Source of the DNA: Flavobacterium limi
GTDB lineage: Bacteria; Bacteroidota; Bacteroidia; Flavobacteriales; Flavobacteriaceae
NCBI RefSeq assembly: GCF_010645075.1
Contig: NZ_JAADZV010000012.1
Location: 62,001 to 126,000, forward strand
Direction: 5' to 3'
DNA length: 64,000 nt
Shown here: piece by piece, positions 60,752-64,000 of the stretch
Position numbering within the stretch: position 1 is the stretch's first letter
Layout of the letters: the number at the start of each line of letters is the position of its first letter
Made by a program: the position numbers and the translations under genes
The notes under the pieces: generated by a model
What the model was told of the DNA's origin: nothing
What the model saw: only the letters and a program-made list of their open reading frames with translations
Database searches by the model: none

Positions 60752-61609
60752 CTATTTCATTATTGCTTTTACGGTATAACCGGCTTTTCTTAACAAATTG
60801 ATTACTCCTGATTGTCCTGCTAAATGTGCTGAACCTACTGCGATAAATAAACTTTCGTTTTTCATTAAATTCGGTAGTTGGTCAATCCAGTTTTCATTTC
60901 TGTTGTCCAGGATAATTTCTTTTGTTTTTTTACTCATAGACTTATTTTCGCTAAATGCATCATATATCGCAGCAATATTTTCCTCTTTGTATTGAGATAC
61001 AAGTTTAGCGGTTTCTTCTTTACTGGATTCTTTTAATGCATCAATCATTTCAGTATCTGTGTAACTTTTTGCGAATGCTTCCATTTGTGAATTTACTGTT
61101 TCCAGTCCAATAATTGGAAGTTTTCGTTGATTTGCGATTTCAATAAAATTCATTTCATAAAATTTCAAATCATTGCATCCGAAAGATTTCATAGAAATCA
61201 GGCTCATAATGGTGAATAATTTAAAGTTATCTAACTGTTGAATGGTCATTCCGTTGTTTTTTAGGATATTATCTAATTTGGATAAATTCTCCGGGCTCAG
61301 TGTTTTACTTAGAGGCTCTTTTCCCATTGCTATTTGCTGCATATCAGTCATTTCTTTTGGATCAGACATGTTGATTTCGAGGACTAATTTTTCTGAGGTC
61401 TCAAATGCTTTCTTTGTTTTGTCCGAAAGAAAATAATCTGATCCGCAAATCATATGAATGGTTCCATATAGATAAGAAGGCTTTGATAATCCGTTTCCTG
61501 AAACTTCCCATAATAAGGAGTTTTCTAATTTTGGAGATTCTTTTTGGGCCTGAACTGCTGCGCTAAAGAACAATAATATTACTGCTGTTAATTTGATAAA
61601 ATTTTTCAT
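60752..61609 (-). CDS. TraB/GumN family protein, secreted
   Basis: 285 residues. Signal peptide MKNFIKLTAVILLFFSAAVQ. TraB/GumN (Tiki-like) motifs are SYLYGTIHMICGSDYFL near residue 46, KLPIIGLETVNSQMEAF near 158, and FIAVGSAHLAGQSGVINLLR near 257; the GTIH and GSAHL histidines are likely metal-binding. The related Tiki proteins are metalloproteases. Probably periplasmic. First gene of a tight operon with a sigma factor. Confidence 0.88.
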   Translation of the reverse strand: MKNFIKLTAVILLFFSAAVQAQKESPKLENSLLWEVSGNGLSKPSYLYGTIHMICGSDYFLSDKTKKAFETSEKLVLEINMSDPKEMTDMQQIAMGKEPLSKTLSPENLSKLDNILKNNGMTIQQLDNFKLFTIMSLISMKSFGCNDLKFYEMNFIEIANQRKLPIIGLETVNSQMEAFAKSYTDTEMIDALKESSKEETAKLVSQYKEENIAAIYDAFSENKSMSKKTKEIILDNRNENWIDQLPNLMKNESLFIAVGSAHLAGQSGVINLLRKAGYTVKAIMK

Positions 61610-61661
61610 GATTTGATTGATAAAGGTTTGATTAATTGATTTGATGATTGAAACTCTTTGG

Positions 61662-61850
61662 TTATTTGCTCAATTTGTTTCGCTGCCAGGAAGCAATTGT
61701 TCCTAAAACTAAACATACCATGATAACTATAAAAGTGATACTAATAAGTTTTAGTAGGATCTTGCATAGCAAAGCGAATAAAAATCCTGCTAATGCAAAT
61801 AAGATACACTTGTAAATATTTTGTTTTGAGAAAGAGGATTGCGTTTTCAT
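61662..61850 (-). CDS. Small membrane protein
   Basis: 62 residues from ATG 61850 (MKTQSSFSKQNIYKCILFAL), preceded at good spacing by AGGAAAT. Two adjacent hydrophobic stretches (LFALAGFLFALLCKILL and ISITFIVIMVCLVLGTI), then WQRNKLSK. A longer open frame to 61994 is unlikely to be translated. No known family. It lies 52 bases upstream of the TraB gene and may share its transcript. Confidence 0.6.
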   Translation of the reverse strand: MKTQSSFSKQNIYKCILFALAGFLFALLCKILLKLISITFIVIMVCLVLGTIASWQRNKLSK

Positions 61851-62054
61851 AATTTCCTGATTTATTTGATTACGACTTGTAAGTAACCAAAGATTCAAAA
61901 CGTTACAAAAAATAAATTTTTTTTGAAAAGTGAGATAATTCAGGTGCTGCGAGAAGAAAAAATATAATTCTGCATGCATAAAGAAAATGCACAAATGTTC
62001 GGAAAATTCTTTAGTTATTCTTGGTGACTATATTTTTGTATCTCTTTGAAATAA

Positions 62055-63197
62055 TCAAACTTGGAAAATCAAATCTCTAAGAAATTCCAAAATCTGATTG
62101 ATTTCTTCTTCTGTATTATAGCTGTGAATGCAAAAACGCAAACGTTCCTGACCTTCCGGAACAGTTGGAGAAAGTATTGGTTTTACATCAAAACCTTTGT
62201 CCTGTAATTGTTGGGCTATGTGTTTTACATTTTCGTTACCTGGAATAATTGCTGATTGAATAGCCGATTTACTTCGGACAAACATCGGTTTTAAACCCAG
62301 TAAATTTTTCCGCTGATTGAAGAATATAATCTTTACACGAAGCTTATCAATGTTTTCTTTTTCAATTGCTAAATGCTGATAAGCTACTAAAATTGTAGCG
62401 ACAGAATGCGGAGACAATCCCGTAGTATAAATAAAACTTCTGGCAAAGTTCACGAGGTATTCATTAAGTTCAGTACTTCCTAAAACCACTGCGCCGTGAC
62501 ATCCAAGACCTTTTCCGAAAGTCATTATTCGTGCAAAAATTCTATCATGCAAGTTTAAGTATTGAATTAATCCTTCGCCTTTTTCGCCAAATACGCCAAG
62601 AGTATGAGCTTCATCAACAACTAAATAGCAATTATGTTTTTCTGAAAGTAAGACTAATTCTTCCAGATTTGGGCTGTCTCCGTCCATTGAAAAAACGGTT
62701 TCAGTAACTATATAGATATTGGTGTTAGGGAATTTTAAGATTAACCTTTCTAAATCTTCAAAATCGTTATGATTAAATTTAAAAGATTTAGCATTCGACA
62801 TAGAAATCCCATCCCGAATTGAAGCATGACTTAATTCATCATATAAAATAACATCATTTCGCTGCGGTACAGCACTAAAAAAACCAGCATTGGCATCATA
62901 ACCTGAATTAAAAATTAAAGCGGATTCTGCCTCATGAAATTCTTTTATAAGTGTCTCTGTTATTTGATATAAATAATGATTGCCGGAAAGGAGTCTTGAA
63001 CCTGTAGCTCCATTCTGAACTATATCATTTTCAATCAAATAATGGTGCGCCTGTTTGAAAATAGTTTCAGACCTTGAAAATCCGATATAATCGTTTGAAG
63101 AGAAATCAACACGGTTGTTAAAACTGGGTAATTGTCTTAATGCGTTGTTTTGCTTTCGGGTTTCAAGCTTTTGAATAAGATTTTCAGGTAATTTCAT
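62055..63197 (-). CDS. bioF: 8-amino-7-oxononanoate synthase
   Basis: 380 residues from ATG 63197 (MKLPENLIQKLETRKQNNAL); the open frame continues upstream to 63320 but the extension overlaps the atpC terminator. Alpha-oxoamine synthase: DFSSNDYIGFS near residue 31, NGATGSRLLSGNHYLY near 58, VVDEAHTLGVFGEKG near 194, and PLP lysine in MTFGKGLGCHGAVV near 227. Condenses pimeloyl-ACP/CoA with alanine, first step of the biotin ring. A TAACTTTG box lies at 63203-63210, so the mRNA may be nearly leaderless. Separated from bioD/bioA by the sigma operon. Confidence 0.92.
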   Translation of the reverse strand: MKLPENLIQKLETRKQNNALRQLPSFNNRVDFSSNDYIGFSRSETIFKQAHHYLIENDIVQNGATGSRLLSGNHYLYQITETLIKEFHEAESALIFNSGYDANAGFFSAVPQRNDVILYDELSHASIRDGISMSNAKSFKFNHNDFEDLERLILKFPNTNIYIVTETVFSMDGDSPNLEELVLLSEKHNCYLVVDEAHTLGVFGEKGEGLIQYLNLHDRIFARIMTFGKGLGCHGAVVLGSTELNEYLVNFARSFIYTTGLSPHSVATILVAYQHLAIEKENIDKLRVKIIFFNQRKNLLGLKPMFVRSKSAIQSAIIPGNENVKHIAQQLQDKGFDVKPILSPTVPEGQERLRFCIHSYNTEEEINQILEFLRDLIFQV

Positions 63198-63202
63198 AAA
63201 AG

Positions 63203-63210
63203 CAAAGTTA
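63203..63210 (-). promoter_or_regulatory. Candidate -7 box for bioF
   Basis: Minus strand TAACTTTG, exact TAnnTTTG, only five bases before the ATG at 63197. If used, transcription would begin at or close to the start codon. No clear -33 element. Confidence 0.35.
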
Positions 63211-63326
63211 TGAAATTGAAAATTAAATTTAGTTAAGCTTTCCTTTTTCGATCTATATAAATTTCCTTTCTCGGTTGCATCATGAAGCTCAATAATTCTG
63301 GTTTTTCTTTCATTTGCCAAAAAATA

Positions 63327-63356
63327 AAAAAGCCAAGCATTAATGCTTGGCTTTTT
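63327..63356 (-). terminator. Terminator of the atp operon (after atpC)
   Basis: AAAAAGCCAAGCATT and its perfect complement AATGCTTGGCTTTTT are directly adjacent (15 + 15 bases), followed by T-rich sequence on the minus strand, 20 bases after the atpC stop. Confidence 0.88.
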
Positions 63357-63376
63357 AAGATTTATTTGAAATTGTC

Positions 63377-63658
63377 TTAGTCTGCTAAAACAATTATTTT
63401 GTTGTCTTTCATTTCGATAGTACCTGACAGAATATTTAAAGTATAAGTCTGGTCATTTACTTTCGTGAATTTACCCGCAACTTCTTTAGAAAAACTGAAG
63501 CTTGGCGCTACAATTTTAATAGTTCCTTTTTCTAGAATAGAAACAATAGGAGCGTGATGATTCAATATTTGAAAGCTTCCGTCAACTCCAGGTAATGTAA
63601 CGGATGTTACTTCTCCTGAAAATAATTTTGCTTCTGGTGATACTATTTCTAAAATCAT
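63377..63658 (-). CDS. atpC: ATP synthase epsilon subunit
   Basis: 93 residues. N-terminal beta-sandwich domain only: MILEIVSPEAKLFSGEVTSV, TLPGVDGSFQILNHHAPIVS and the final LSGTIEMKDNKIIVLAD. The usual C-terminal two-helix domain that inhibits ATPase activity in E. coli is absent, as in other short bacteroidetal forms. Part of F1 at the cytosolic face. It is the last gene after atpD; the 76-base spacer has repeated words. Confidence 0.94.
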   Translation of the reverse strand: MILEIVSPEAKLFSGEVTSVTLPGVDGSFQILNHHAPIVSILEKGTIKIVAPSFSFSKEVAGKFTKVNDQTYTLNILSGTIEMKDNKIIVLAD

Positions 63659-63661
63659 AAT

Positions 63662-63731
63662 TTTTTAGTTAATAGTTGATCGTTGATGGTTGATCGTTGT
63701 TTTTAACAACTGACAACTAACAACTAACAAC
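63662..63731. repeat. Repeated-word spacer between atpD and atpC
   Basis: AGTTGATCGTTGATGGTTGA repeats the unit GTTGATSGTTGA twice or more, followed by AACAACTGACAACTAACAAC, its loose complement. The spacer could fold into a long imperfect hairpin within the atp mRNA. Confidence 0.6.
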
Positions 63732-63734
63732 CAA

Positions 63735-64000
63735 TTACGCTTCTGCCAACATTTTTTCTCCAGCTTCGATTGCATCCTGAATAGATCCTTTCAGGTTGAA
63801 AGCAGCTTCCGGAAGGTGATCTAATTCACCATCGATAATCATGTTGAAGCCTTTGATAGTATCTTTGATATCTACTAAAACTCCCGGGATACCTGTAAAT
63901 TGCTCTGCTACGTGGAACGGCTGAGATAAGAAACGCTGAACACGACGTGCTCTTGATACAGAAAGCTTATCTTCTTCAGATAACTCTTCCATACCTAAAA
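63735..64000 (-). CDS. atpD: ATP synthase beta subunit, C-terminal fragment
   Basis: The last 88 codons are present; the frame enters from the right edge, ATG 63992 being internal ([10 protein letters not shown]). C-terminal domain of F1 beta: [37 protein letters not shown] and the final helix with [20 protein letters not shown]. Part of the catalytic hexamer. Followed by atpC. Confidence 0.95.
   Translation of the reverse strand, partial: LGMEELSEEDKLSVSRARRVQRFLSQPFHVAEQFTGIPGVLVDIKDTIKGFNMIIDGELDHLPEAAFNLKGSIQDAIEAGEKMLAEA

Noticed and set aside
63198-63320. 41-residue N-terminal extension of bioF
   Set aside because: It lies upstream of the standard BioF start and of the TAACTTTG box, close to the atpC terminator; the peptide is not family-like.

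Overview
The window is chromosomal DNA from a low-GC member of the Bacteroidota, most likely a Flavobacterium. The evidence is a gliding-motility lipoprotein (GldH), a type IX secretion sorting tail on one TPR protein, an OlsF-type ornithine-lipid synthase, a RicT/PSP1 protein with an Asn/Lys-rich tail, repeated TAnnTTTG promoter boxes, and intergenic repeat families that I associate with flavobacterial genomes. I see no tRNA, rRNA, CRISPR array, transposase, integrase or phage gene. The window reads as core chromosome with a few accessory islands.

Layout. 1-4.9 kb: an edge-truncated hypothetical gene, then ricT-gldH-PBP1A. 5-10.4 kb: 3-oxoacid CoA-transferase (scoAB), a Crp-type regulator with a short-chain dehydrogenase, class I fumarase, and a lipoprotein. 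10.4-17.6 kb: a nucleoside-gate membrane protein, a winged-helix protein, a 3'-5' exonuclease, a stand-alone L7/L12-like mini-protein, Ogt, an epimerase-like SDR, and a MetR-like LysR/GNAT pair divergent from a rhodanese. 17.6-30 kb: an M28 membrane peptidase, a GNAT-nitrilase fusion, a tail-less SSB, ferritin, and two paralogous secreted proteins flanking a CAT-like enzyme, a HAD phosphatase and an EamA exporter. 30-37.6 kb: metG, a DUF1080 protein, a CDGSH protein, PhzF, YdeI, and a decayed TlpA-type thioredoxin. 37.6-42.3 kb: a block of secreted or lipid-associated unknowns (patatin, lipoprotein, TPR-T9SS protein). 42.4-52.3 kb: serS-TPR-DUF4286-rsmA-mgtE-proC, nhaA, a hydroxyacid dehydrogenase, DUF805 and TM2 proteins. 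52.3-64 kb: olsF, xth, an OmpA-like lipoprotein, a biotin cluster (ketoacyl synthase, bioA, bioD and a detached bioF) split by a TraB/sigma/partner operon, and the 3' end of the atp operon (atpD, atpC).

How the genes work together. Three themes stand out. Cell envelope: PBP1A, GldH, the OmpA-like protein, OlsF, MgtE and NhaA. Central metabolism and cofactors: ScoAB, fumarase, biotin synthesis and ATP synthase. Translation: MetG, SerS, RsmA and perhaps the L12-like protein. Genes are mostly short directional operons separated by clear hairpin terminators.

No obvious new defence or mobile system is present. The most notable items are a thioredoxin pseudogene with two separate lesions, at least four dispersed copies of a structured REP-like element plus other repeated intergenic 'words', the L7/L12-CTD-like mini-protein, a ketoacyl synthase inside the biotin cluster, and a pair of diverged secreted paralogs. 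All functional calls come from reading motifs by eye; no database search was run.
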